A model generated the notes under the pieces. That model was not told the origin of the DNA and did not search any database. It was given only the letters and a program-made list of their open reading frames with translations. A stretch of 16,464 nucleotides of DNA from Phoronis ovalis (lineage: Eukaryota > Phoronida > Phoronidae): the NCBI GenBank assembly GCA_028565635.1, contig JAOXYB010023670.1:1-16464 (forward strand), given 5' to 3'. Below are positions 8,716 through 16,464 of this stretch, piece by piece. A program made the position numbers and the translations under genes. Within the stretch, counting starts at the first letter, position 1, and each line of letters begins with the position of its first letter.

Positions 8716-11700
8716 CTGCAAACAAGAGGAAAAACCAGGTATGTGAATTCTGCTTTTGGATATCAACCTCTAAACAAAACATACTTTGCCACATTATTAT
8801 TTAGAAATCAAACAAATCTTTACTACAAAATTAATATCTTTGATTTCTTGATAAAACTGTTAAATTATTACAGTAAAAAGCAACTCGAACTGCAAAGACT
8901 TAATACCAAGACATGGTTTAGACACACTTATGTATAAGGCCAGCTTTTGAAAAATGATTTAAAAGAACTTCTGTTACAATCTGCTCTACATACTATTAAT
9001 TTCCACGTTGAACAATGTTTTTCTTCAGGAAGTTCTACATCTTTGCCATTTTCATTATTTTTGTTAAGATTACGTCGTTCTTTAATGACGTCATGCACAG
9101 GCCGACCAGGTGGGTCTATCATGACAGTGATGCAGGTGGTGTTGTCAGCTCGCATGTTACGGCTACTCCATCGGTCAAGTGCTGAGTTGACCAGGACGTG
9201 TGCTGGATTATACCAGTATCTGTCTTCCATCGTCTGCAACAAAATTAACAATGTAAAAATAACCAGTGTATACCAAACTCAGCATGAGATATTTTATAAT
9301 TTTTTTATAAATAAATTCCATAATACAGCAAATAATTACCCATCAATTTCTTTAAGGAAAGTAAATCACAACTCTCTTACAGTGCATTTTCTGTAAAAAC
9401 ATTAGAACATGTTTTCAGCCTTCATAATATTGTTTTCTTTATGACACATTAGGTATCATTATGGCCTTTTGAGTGTTCAGTATGACACATTAAAGAAGCC
9501 CTTTATCATCTGTTGGTAATAAGTTTCTGTAGGTTTGTCAGTTCACTATAGTTAATATTAACAGGGACTCTGCTGCTAATCTTAACATTACATTTTGGTA
9601 TGTGATGATGTCACAGACACAGTGTACTATTTGCATGCACGGTAGAGCTACCATCATGAACTGAGACCTTTTTAGATCAGGAGCTGCAACCATGACAATG
9701 GCTTCACCAAGTGCACGCAAACAGTCTGTTAGAAGCACAGACCCCTGGTGGATACTAGCACAGCATTCACTTGATAACAGCAAATTCCCAAACCTTCTTC
9801 GAAATTGAGCAGCTGAGTGTCAGCTACCAGAAAATTTATGGTAAAATATGCCTCCTATACTTAGTAAATTGTTTGTTAATTAAAATACAAGTGAAAGCTC
9901 AGATTTAAATTTGCCTACGGAACTATAATTTAAAGTACCACACCATGAAATAACAGCTGAGTAATGCATGCTGTATCAACAAAGGGACCCAGTTCAAGAT
10001 AAATAAACTCCACTTACCATGTCAAAGGCAGCCCTACTATGTTCTTGTTCAATTTCTTCTATTTTATGAATAGCACCCTCAGGTGAAATCATATTCCACA
10101 GGCCATCAGAAGCAAAAATGAGGCACCGATCATGCGTTGGATCAAGGTCGATAACCGAAACATCAGGGTCTGGTGACACTGCAAACTGATTTGTGAATGG
10201 GTTATGACTCCATAAATCTCCTGTAATGTCAAACAAATGGTTCAAAAAGCTTGCCAGTGACTGACTTCCCCCTCAGTATCTTTAAAAGCATAAAAAACAG
10301 ATACTTCAGGAATAATACATTACAAAGTGTCAAATGAAACAAATATATTATTAGCATTCACTTTGTGAAGGCACTGACATTTTTCCAGTTCTGTGTGCTC
10401 CGGTGATGTCCATTAACAAAACCAGCATGCTGGGAATATACAGATTAATGACCGGTGGCTCCACCAAGCGCAAGCAATAGAATATTCATTATATGCAAGA
10501 TGACATCACAGAACTATAAAGTATGTCGGACAAACTTTAGTGTCAAATGACCAGGTGTAATTGAAAACTCCTGACACAGAAACAAAGACACAGGGAGAAT
10601 CTGGTTTATTTAAAAGTTCATGTTGTACTTTGATTTGCAATTTGCACATTTTGCCAATGCAAATGTAGAAAGCTAATGCAGTGACTTAGTACAGAACAAC
10701 AATTAGTTTCTAGTCCTGTAATTCATGACATGCTATCTACGATTAAAACGGTGTATCTTACCTAATGATCTTGCTACTGCTAAAAATGGTATTTGATCCA
10801 TCTGAGTACTTCGTCTAATTGGGCCATTGTGTGGCATTTTTGGTCTGTTCCATACGACTCTATTAACCCCATGTTTATTGGCAACTTTACCACCCATATT
10901 TTCAATTCTTTTCCTTTCAACAGGACAGTCTGGTTTATGGTCCTAGAACAAAACAAAGAAAATAAAACTTAACAATATTTCTTATACATACTGTTGCTAA
11001 ATTGACAAATCAGACACACGATATTACCTTTGGAAGATCGTCATCTGATTATCACTTTCATTTATCCAAAAAAACATCCTCCTCCCTCACTGTGTTATGA
11101 TTGAAGTTGCATTTATTTCCAGGGATTTTATCAACTTGGGAATCCAAATAATTGATACTATAGCTCCATCTAGTGGTGGCAAAAGATACTGACTCAGGAG
11201 GCACCAGCACAGAAAAATCTTTAAAAATTCTCTGGGTGCATACCTGGTTTGGGTAGGTTCCACATAGTAACATTTAAACAAATAGATGTAACTTGAAATC
11301 TAATTGGTGTTGCTAGTAATAATTGAAAACAAACAAGGATAAAACAAAGGATTATCTAATCTCAGATGTCGGTGAGAGTTTGGTAATATTTTTAGTTAAT
11401 AATAATAGCTCATTTCCCGATTATACGGATGGAAGGTGAATTAGTGTAGTGCTCACTTCAATGCATTGTGTGGTGTAAACATTGTACATACACAGATAAT
11501 AGGACCCCAGCGCAACTATATATGTTTGTGGATAAAATACTGAAAAGTAGAATTAATGATATATCATTGAACACATGATATTACCATACCATTATTTATC
11601 TATTTGTAACAGAGGTGAAGCAACACCAACAAAAAAACCTAATCAAATTAAATATGTTTGAATTATTTGGGGGAAGCACATTTTTAAAAAATCCTTATGA

Positions 11701-14263
11701 ACTAAAGATAATATATGTCAATGCTTGGTTTTATTTGTCAATATCTTACTAGGAAACAAAAAGTAAACATCCCGAAGAGCAAAATGTCAACAAGTGGCAT
11801 CAAGAAAAACTGTTCTCATACATTAATTCTGCTTAAAAACTGACAGTATTCCGAATCCTATCTTGCTAAATATCAGAAGGAACATACAGTCAGACACTTT
11901 TCTTTTATTTTTTTACATTATTCTAAACTTCAAATGTAATATAATAGCAGTAAAATGTCTCAAAATGAGCTGGTTTTTAAAGAAAACTGGCTGACTGTAT
12001 ATTTATCTTAAATCCCATTTTTTAAGAAGCCTTGTTTGTTTATCACAAGACAGTTTTCTTCCTAAACTGTTAACATGATTACCTCATTTGTTGTCGCAAG
12101 AAAGCTGTGAAATAATTTCATGTGGATTTTCACAGAATACATATCGTGTATTGTACTGCATATATATTTAGATATTGAGAAGTTTCGGCAGCTTGTGTTA
12201 ACAACAAGTGAGACAATGACTCTGTTGACTTTTCTTCAACTTTGAAACAAATCACCATTCGCATCGGTGCATATTTGATTTTTTCCTCAAAGTATCTCTC
12301 TTAATGGAATTTTAACACCATAAGGCAAGTGTGAATGGCTTATAATGCTTATAATTTACTATAAGAATTATTGCAAAAAAAATGCAATTTTTTATGTTTT
12401 CATGAAAAATATTTTTAAAATGGTTATCATTGTCACCCGTTACAAGAGAATTTTTTAAGAAAAAAGGCTATAGTTCTTTGTTCATTGCAGCTCCAAATTT
12501 CAAAGAAATCGCTTAATTACTTTTGTAGTTATATGCAAATCAATAGGATAACAACTATATTTAGTTATGTTACTTTATTGTGGTATTGATAGATAATAAA
12601 TTAAACTTCCAGTATTTCCTTGAAAATACAAATAATCTCGCTGAAGTAATGACATACATGGATCTTACCTGAAATGTCACAAGGGAGTAATAATAGCTTT
12701 AAACTTGTATTCATGTATTGAGTTATTTACATATAAATTCACACCTGATTTGGGTACAAGGATTTACTGCGAGATAAGGCTTCCTGTAGATGTCCTTGGC
12801 ACATAGTAACCCATAACAAAAGACAACGGCCAAATACAATAACGTTGCTTACCCTTGTGAGTGGTTTTGCAGTGAGTGATACACATCCAATTTCGGGTCC
12901 AGTATCTTGTCCTAGAACAATTCCCGAGTCACCAACATGACCAATGTATAATTTTCTATTTCGTAAAATGGCTATACTACATGTAGTGCCAGCAGTGCTT
13001 GGGTGATTGTTGGATCTCTTTGGCCATTTAGCTAAAATGATAAAAACAGCGGTTTTTAAAAATATGTTATTTTTGTTAAATTAATTACTTATAGTTTGAG
13101 AGCAGTTTTAGTCAACATTTGGCCTTTGCTCCTGATGGTCCCAGCTCTTATAGCCAGAACCTACAGACTTTCAATAACATGTTTAGGATGCCACATTCCC
13201 GTTTTAGATTCAAACTAAACACTTCTTAAACTTTAAATTTGGGCTTCATGCGCTAGGTTTGAACTTTGAAGCATTAATTCTTCATTATGTAACACTCCTG
13301 AATAAGTCAGAATTGTGAGACAAAGGTAAGCACAGGCCTAGCTGAATCCTGCAATTCAAGCCTAGGCAAATTATACTAATGCTAATTTAGTGACATGTTT
13401 AATGCAATTAGATTGCGATCAGGCATGTCAATTGGAGATATGCCAACCTGAATACTATATATGGCGTTATACAGGTCATAGGTTAATAGCGGAAAAGCCG
13501 TCAGATAGCTTAACTTCCCTCAAGTGTAAAATTCAAATTTTCTGATATAAATTTTCAGTACAATCATATTTTTTAACAAATAATTTTTGAAAGATTACTA
13601 TAATATGTTCCACTAACCAATGAAATTTCTACAGATAAAACCATTAAAGTCCCTTTATGTCCGGTAATTATGGGGACTAACGGGAATAAAGTTCGTTAAA
13701 CAGTGAGACCGGGTTCATTAACTAGCTGGATAATAACCTTCCACGAAGTTCAAATTTTAACACTAAAACTACCATTTAATCTTGATAAATATTTTTACTT
13801 TGCGTCTTCAAATTCAAATAAATCATACTAATAACTTACTTTTAAAATCGACATGCTATTAATGTCAGAAAATAGAGATAACATTTCGTTTTTTTTCCGC
13901 TCAAAATTTTAGGCGCCAAACTATGAACGCCTTTTGATGTAGCTACTACAAGAATTACTACTTACGGAGCTCTTTCCACAGAGCGTTATGAGTAGCAAGG
14001 TAACTCTCTTTTATAGCCTCTAACATATCATCGTCATCTTTACTCCAAAATCCAGTCCTAGACTTTAATTCTTTTAGTAAGTTTTGTCGAACGTAATTGG
14101 CAGCTTCTGGCCCACCATGGCCATCAAAGATTCCAAAATAGGCAAATAATATATCATTTGTTTTTGGATCTCTTTCAAAATTAATTGAGAATTCGTCTTC
14201 CATATAGTTCCTACCGCCTTTTTCGCTTTTGGCGGTGACTCTAAAATTCATATCTACCCCCAT
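7558..14263 (-). CDS. PPM1D: PPM1D/WIP1-type PP2C Ser/Thr phosphatase, six exons
   Basis: CDS join on the minus strand: 14263-13966, 13031-12853, 10942-10762, 10220-10018, 9233-8994, 8715-7558, totalling 2259 bases and 752 residues. All introns are GT-AG and the phases fit. The catalytic core spans about 1-327 and shows the PP2C metal-site motifs: GxRxxMED (17-23), FDGHGG (46-51), HVGDSG (131-136), SDGLWN (257-262) with D258 equivalent to human D314, and RADNT (315-319) with D317 equivalent to human D366. The segment 176-225 ([32 protein letters not shown]) matches the WIP1-specific basic loop, which separates it from other PP2Cs. WIP1 is a nuclear, Mg/Mn-dependent phosphatase that turns off DNA-damage and p38 signalling by acting on pSQ/pTQ and pTxpY sites. 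The human proline-rich insert in exon 1 is missing. The tail (328-752) is basic, has several NLS-like clusters (441-444, 466-474, 687-690, 718-721), and is much longer than in the 605-residue human protein. Confidence 0.92.
7965..8370 (-). repeat. Degenerate 32-33 residue protein repeat in the PPM1D tail
   Basis: Four units are visible: [14 protein letters not shown] (484-497), [13 protein letters not shown] (515-527), [15 protein letters not shown] (548-562) and [15 protein letters not shown] (580-594). The consensus is D-K-[VI]-L-[VI]-A-R-P-R-x-I-x-x-T-P with a spacing of 33 then 32 residues; the first unit is offset by 65 from the third. Several units end in Ser/Thr-Pro, a possible proline-directed phosphorylation site. 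I know of no named domain with this pattern. Confidence 0.7.
8716..8993 (-). other. PPM1D intron 5
   Basis: A 278-base intron with donor GTATGT (8993-8988) and acceptor TTTGCAG. It is phase 0. Exon 5 stays open through the donor for 21 more codons to a TAA at 8928-8930, so a retained intron would give a short-tailed protein. Confidence 0.8.
8994..9233 (-). CDS. PPM1D: PPM1D exon 5 (residues 288-367)
   Basis: Starts after the gttgcag acceptor and ends at ATA followed by GTATGT. It codes the last helix and strand of the PP2C fold: [11 protein letters not shown] then [13 protein letters not shown], holding the metal-binding D317. The donor is chosen because it alone gives phase 0 with exon 6 and has a good GTATGT consensus. 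An earlier GATGTAGAA site is weaker. Confidence 0.85.
9234..10017 (-). other. PPM1D intron 4
   Basis: 784 bases, donor GTAAGT and acceptor TTGCAG, phase 0. It has a less AT-rich patch at about 9590-9790. Part of this patch (9692-9714) weakly resembles a stretch of intron 3 (10455-10477), which may mean two old repeat copies. No exon is supported inside. Confidence 0.75.
10018..10220 (-). CDS. PPM1D: PPM1D exon 4 (residues 220-287)
   Basis: Acceptor acattacag, donor ATG followed by GTAAGT. It completes the split Gly codon 220 and codes DLWSHN, the VSPDPDVSV strand and [15 protein letters not shown]258 is the metal ligand equivalent to human D314, whose loss abolishes WIP1 activity. Confidence 0.93.
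10221..10761 (-). other. PPM1D intron 3
   Basis: 541 bases, donor GTAAGA and acceptor ATTACAG, phase 1. No exon, RNA gene or clear element seen beyond the possible repeat similarity to intron 4. Confidence 0.75.
10762..10942 (-). CDS. PPM1D: PPM1D exon 3 (residues 160-219 and part of 220)
   Basis: Acceptor tttgttctag, donor TTAG followed by GTAAGA. It codes [18 protein letters not shown] and then [19 protein letters not shown] and [13 protein letters not shown]. This includes the basic WIP1 loop that recognises phosphosubstrates, the most diagnostic segment of the gene. Confidence 0.95.
10943..12852 (-). other. PPM1D intron 2
   Basis: 1910 bases, the longest intron; donor GTAAGC, acceptor TTGTTCTAG, phase 0. 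It is AT-rich. A 9-base inverted pair (ATACAGTCA at 11884-11892, TGACTGTAT at 11992-12000) is the only structure I noted and is weak. No exon is supported. Confidence 0.75.
12853..13031 (-). CDS. PPM1D: PPM1D exon 2 (residues 100-159)
   Basis: Acceptor atcattttag, donor AAGG followed by GTAAGC. It codes [16 protein letters not shown], which parallels the human WPKTMTGLPSTSGTT, then [14 protein letters not shown] with the conserved GDS. Length 179 restores phase 0 after the phase-1 end of exon 1. Confidence 0.93.
13032..13965 (-). other. PPM1D intron 1
   Basis: 934 bases, donor GTAAGT and acceptor ATTTTAG, phase 1. An E2F-type site (GCGCCAAA, 13913-13920) lies 46 bases past the donor. No exon is supported inside. 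The stretch at about 13640-13740 is richer in G and C and may be a repeat fragment. Confidence 0.75.
13913..13920 (-). promoter_or_regulatory. E2F-like site in PPM1D intron 1
   Basis: On the minus strand it reads TTTGGCGC, a perfect match to the E2F consensus TTTSSCGC, in otherwise AT-rich DNA just after exon 1. A second E2F-like string, TTTTGGCGG, lies on the plus strand in exon 1 (14227-14235). E2F1 is reported to regulate mammalian WIP1, which makes the position suggestive. Function is inferred only. Confidence 0.4.
13966..14263 (-). CDS. PPM1D: PPM1D exon 1 (residues 1-99 and part of 100)
   Basis: The start codon at 14263-14261 has G at -3 and G at +4, a strong context. A second in-frame ATG is codon 5. 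It codes [19 protein letters not shown] and [12 protein letters not shown], the first PP2C motifs with metal ligands D23 and D47. The Pro-rich insert seen in human exon 1 is absent, so the segment between MED and DGHGG is short. Donor CTCC followed by GTAAGT. Confidence 0.95.
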
Positions 14264-14348
14264 TCCTTGTTAATTTTAAAATATTTCCAAACGTAATGTC
14301 ACAGCTCCATTTGTGTACTCGTTCAGGCAAGTTTCCCTCTCAAATCTG

Positions 14349-14353
14349 ATTGG
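14349..14353 (-). promoter_or_regulatory. CCAAT box, PPM1D promoter
   Basis: CCAAT on the minus strand within AACCAATCAGA, an NF-Y-type context, 86 bases before the ATG. It lies between the CRE and the start codon, next to a CpG-containing GCGCG. Confidence 0.5.
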
Positions 14354-14389
14354 TTGACACGCGCGTGACCCAGTTTTTCATTACTGTGA

Positions 14390-14397
14390 TGACGTCA
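14390..14397 (-). promoter_or_regulatory. Full CRE (TGACGTCA), PPM1D promoter
   Basis: A perfect 8-base palindromic cAMP-response element about 127 bases before the PPM1D start codon and 37 bases from the CCAAT box. It is the binding site for CREB/ATF factors. From memory, human PPM1D also depends on a promoter CRE. If so this element may be ancient. Occupancy is inferred. Confidence 0.55.
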
Positions 14398-15084
14398 ACA
14401 GAAATGAGTCAAAATTATCAATCGGAAAAGAAAAAAATTATAATGATACAAAATGCGTTTAACCATAAAACAATCTTAACTAATGTAAAAATTAAAAAAA
14501 CTTACTTGGAACAAATTAAATAACTTTATTTTGATGTATTATTTTTAAGGTTCATCAATTTATTTTATTGAAAGTTTCTCTAGTGTGTTTCAGAAAATAG
14601 CCAACCAAAGCGAAATCGATTTCTTATTTTAGAACTAGTCAGTTCATGCTATTTTTTGTCATTTAAAACCGATTATTAAAAACTGACGAGTTAAGTTTTA
14701 TACGTATAAAAATTAAAACAAATAATAGATTTTGTTCTCTGATGCATTAAAAAGATTATTTGATAGTTGATACGATTTTTTTCTTTTTATTATTAAAATA
14801 AGTGACTATAGAAAACTTAGAAAAATAAAGTTACACGAGTTTTTTTGGCCTGCAAACCCCTTGGACGGCCGACGATAATTCATGGAACACTAGTTTAAAC
14901 AGTTTTCTATATTCTATTCTATTAAAGTGTTCTATTTTTAATAATATGGATCCGTATTATATTATAATACACACAGGTTTAAATGTGTATAGGCTAAATG
15001 CAAAGTTACTATTTCAGTTTTTACTCCTGTCGGATTTCTTAGATGTTTCAGCCATAATAGCAGTCATGATAAGAACCACCAACT

Positions 15085-15400
15085 GGGGTTAGGCCCGGGG
15101 GTACTCTCATTCAAAGTGACTTTACATATATATGTGGCGCCCCAAGGGCACCCTTTTAAGCCAAATTTTTTACCATGGGATATCTTTTTTTTATTTATTT
15201 GACAATTTTTAACATGGGGATATATTCTCAATAAATAGTTATTACCAATGGTGTATTCCTCGACTTTTTTCTATCGATATCTTTGACCATAAACTCGCCA
15301 TACAAATAGTTACTTCCGCATTGACTCTTATTTGTATTTTTTTACCATGGCATTGGTGTTCGCAAAACAAATTCACCATGGAGTATATTATAAGCACATC
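15085..15400. repeat. Probable interspersed repeat fragment
   Basis: This stretch differs from its AT-rich surroundings: it begins with GC-rich sequence (GGCCCGGGGGTACTC, GGCGCCCCAAGGGCACCC) and then repeats ACCATGG or close variants (near 15172, 15212, 15245, 15343 and 15374) at irregular spacing. The composition jump and the recurring core suggest an inserted, decayed repeat. The family is unknown. Confidence 0.4.
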
Positions 15401-15800
15401 ACTATTTTAGATTGATTGGGAATGGCTCAACCAATACTGCACAGTACCTTGGCTATGACAGTGCCAGTATATGAATAGAAGTAGACGTAGAGCAGTTCTA
15501 TTAAAAATCCTCGGACGCTTGTCTACAAATACATACCGGGAATACTGTCAATACATACTGACAGATATATGCGACACAAACACCCGCATAAACATTGTTA
15601 ATATTTAAAAATTGGCAAGTACAGAATAATGAGCACATAATCATTGGGGCTTTTCTTTAAAACTTGCAAGCTTTTTGCTGGCTTTATTGCATATTTCAGC
15701 AGTTCTACGAGTTTCGTGTCTGTATGTTGACCAGTAAGCGCGCAAAACGATAGATGTCGCCACTAAGTATCAAAGGTCAAATAAATGACAGTGTTATTGC

Positions 15801-15952
15801 CGTGACACGCCAATTTGTTGGCAAACAAAATGGTTATATTTCGGAAGTGTTTTCAACTTGTTTGAAAAAGTTGAGTGAGTCTGTGGACAGTTTCTCGTTA
15901 TTAGTCATTTAAGATGCCATAGTATCTTTAGAAATTGGCTTTAGCAGTAGAA
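15801..15952 (+). promoter_or_regulatory. Putative promoter and leader of the gene starting at 15953
   Basis: Contains a CCAAT box (15810-15814), a CAAAATGG string (15827-15834) reminiscent of YY1 initiators, and a CGGAAGTG ETS/GABP core (15842-15849), all within 45 bases and about 105-145 bases before the start codon. This is a common layout for TATA-less animal promoters. The leader has short upstream reading frames: an 11-codon one from 15830 and ATG-CCA-TAG at 15914-15922. Confidence 0.4.
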
Positions 15953-16083
15953 ATGGCTTTGAAAATGTGTATATTCGTATACATTTTATTATTTATACCT
16001 GCATTAGTTTTGTGCGAAAGTGAAGCAGTTCATGATGGAGGAACGACAGATTTTATCAGCGAAATCTTTGATGAAAATAACAG
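15953..16083 (+). CDS. First coding exon of an unidentified secreted or membrane protein (partial)
   Basis: ATG at 15953 (A at -3, G at +4) opens 43 full codons plus two bases, ending at AACAG followed by GTATTT (intron from 16084). The N-terminus MALKMCIFVYILLFIPALVL is a typical signal peptide, probably cleaved near C21-E22 or shortly after. The mature part begins acidic and polar (ESEAVHDGGTTDFISEIF, then DENN). The start is chosen over further-upstream TTG because ATG is needed. The open frame runs on past the donor for about 28 codons to a stop at 16166-16168, but that part is low-complexity and looks intronic. I do not recognise the protein. The rest lies to the right of the window. Confidence 0.55.
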
Positions 16084-16464
16084 GTATTTATATTTAGTTT
16101 TAGAAACGTGTGTCTTACTATTACCCAATTGCTGTTTACTCAATTCGACAAATATTTTCTATAAATAAAGTTCAACTGTACTGCACGAAATCTTTTCCAA
16201 TCCAATTCCAAAGTGTCACAGTTGCTATGTTATATCTTCTCGGGGATATTACTTGTAGTAATACCTGCGTTCGGCTGGAGCCTTCAGATATTTTTAGTCA
16301 ATGTACCAAATTTTTAAGTCAAAAATGCTGGCGGTGAATATGCAAATGGCTAAAAAACCCGGGAGAGATAGTGCAAGACCATATTTTTAACGGAGTGGCT
16401 AAACGTCCGGTTACCGGACGGCGTATCTTGGGGCTAAACGTCCGGACATCCAATTCGGATCAAC
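16084..16464 (+). other. Start of an intron, to the window end
   Basis: Follows the GTATTT donor. No exon is seen before the window ends. The last 120 bases hold a GC-rich repeated motif (separate entry). Confidence 0.45.
16348..16447. repeat. Three-copy GGCTAAA-(N)-CCGG motif with hairpin
   Basis: GGCTAAACGTCCGG occurs twice exactly (16397-16410 and 16432-16445), and a looser form GGCTAAAAAACCCGG lies at 16348-16362. The first exact copy runs into a perfect hairpin, CGTCCGG-TTA-CCGGACG (16404-16420). The second ends in the palindrome GTCCGGAC (16440-16447). This is much more GC-rich than the surroundings and looks like the subterminal part of an inserted mobile element cut by the window edge. 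Confidence 0.5.

Larger units (their letters stand above)
14264..15800. other. Intergenic region between divergent genes
   Basis: Holds the PPM1D 5' leader and promoter on the left and non-coding DNA on the right. About 14430-15060 is extremely AT-rich and featureless apart from a 20-base near-palindrome at 14941-14960. About 15085-15400 looks like an interspersed repeat (separate entry). No gene is supported. Confidence 0.55.

Noticed and set aside
8611-9396. Plus-strand open frames of 108 and 149 codons opposite PPM1D exons 5 and 6
   Set aside because: Antisense shadows of verified exons, with no homology of their own.
9538-9783. 81-codon minus-strand open frame inside PPM1D intron 4
   Set aside because: The flanking exons join in perfect phase without it, and it matches no part of known PPM1D proteins. 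It overlaps a probable repeat patch.
11058-11281. Two overlapping minus-strand open frames in PPM1D intron 2
   Set aside because: Exons 2 and 3 already join at phase 0 with the conserved TR-DHKP junction, leaving no room for an extra exon. Composition is intronic.
14941-14960. 20-base near-palindrome ATAATATGGATCCGTATTAT
   Set aside because: One central mismatch pair. In DNA this AT-rich such palindromes are expected and no gene or element edge is near.
1-16464. Search for tRNA, rRNA, CRISPR or operon-like systems
   Set aside because: No tRNA A/B-box pair, rRNA-like conserved core or regularly spaced spacer array was seen. The window is an ordinary animal locus with spliced genes.

Overview
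This is animal nuclear DNA, AT-rich, with spliced genes that use GT-AG introns, a decayed LINE-type retrotransposon and long non-coding stretches. The phosphatase gene is of metazoan type, and its sequence is far from vertebrate. With the invertebrate-style LINE remnant this suggests a marine invertebrate, possibly a mollusc or other lophotrochozoan. That placement is inference and was not tested.

Layout. (1) At 1-634 (+) lie the last intron and last coding exon of a gene whose 59-residue C-terminus looks like TANGO6/TMCO7. (2) At 1584-3005 (-) is a complete, single-exon, 473-residue rhodopsin-like orphan GPCR with a very long third intracellular loop and non-standard signature motifs. The DNA coding its C-tail and stop codon is repeated in tandem just downstream. 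(3) 3006-7557 is mostly non-coding. It holds a broken reverse-transcriptase C-terminal fragment at about 4801-5296 and some probably repeat-derived sequence. (4) At 7558-14263 (-) is a complete six-exon gene for a PPM1D/WIP1-type PP2C phosphatase. All five splice junctions can be placed with consistent reading phase, giving a predicted protein of 752 residues. The catalytic core is well conserved. The 425-residue tail is unusual and carries a degenerate repeat of about 32-33 residues. (5) The PPM1D upstream region has a perfect CRE and a CCAAT box, with E2F-like sites in exon 1 and intron 1. (6) At 15953-16083 (+) is the probable first coding exon of an unidentified secreted or membrane protein, starting with a signal peptide. 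Its promoter-like leader is at about 15800-15950. The window ends inside its first intron, in a GC-rich repeated motif that looks like part of a mobile element.

The genes do not form an operon or an evident functional cluster; this is ordinary animal gene spacing. I found no sign of a novel multi-gene system. The two most interesting signals are the 57-bp in-frame tandem duplication of the GPCR C-terminus and the repeat-bearing tail of the PPM1D orthologue.
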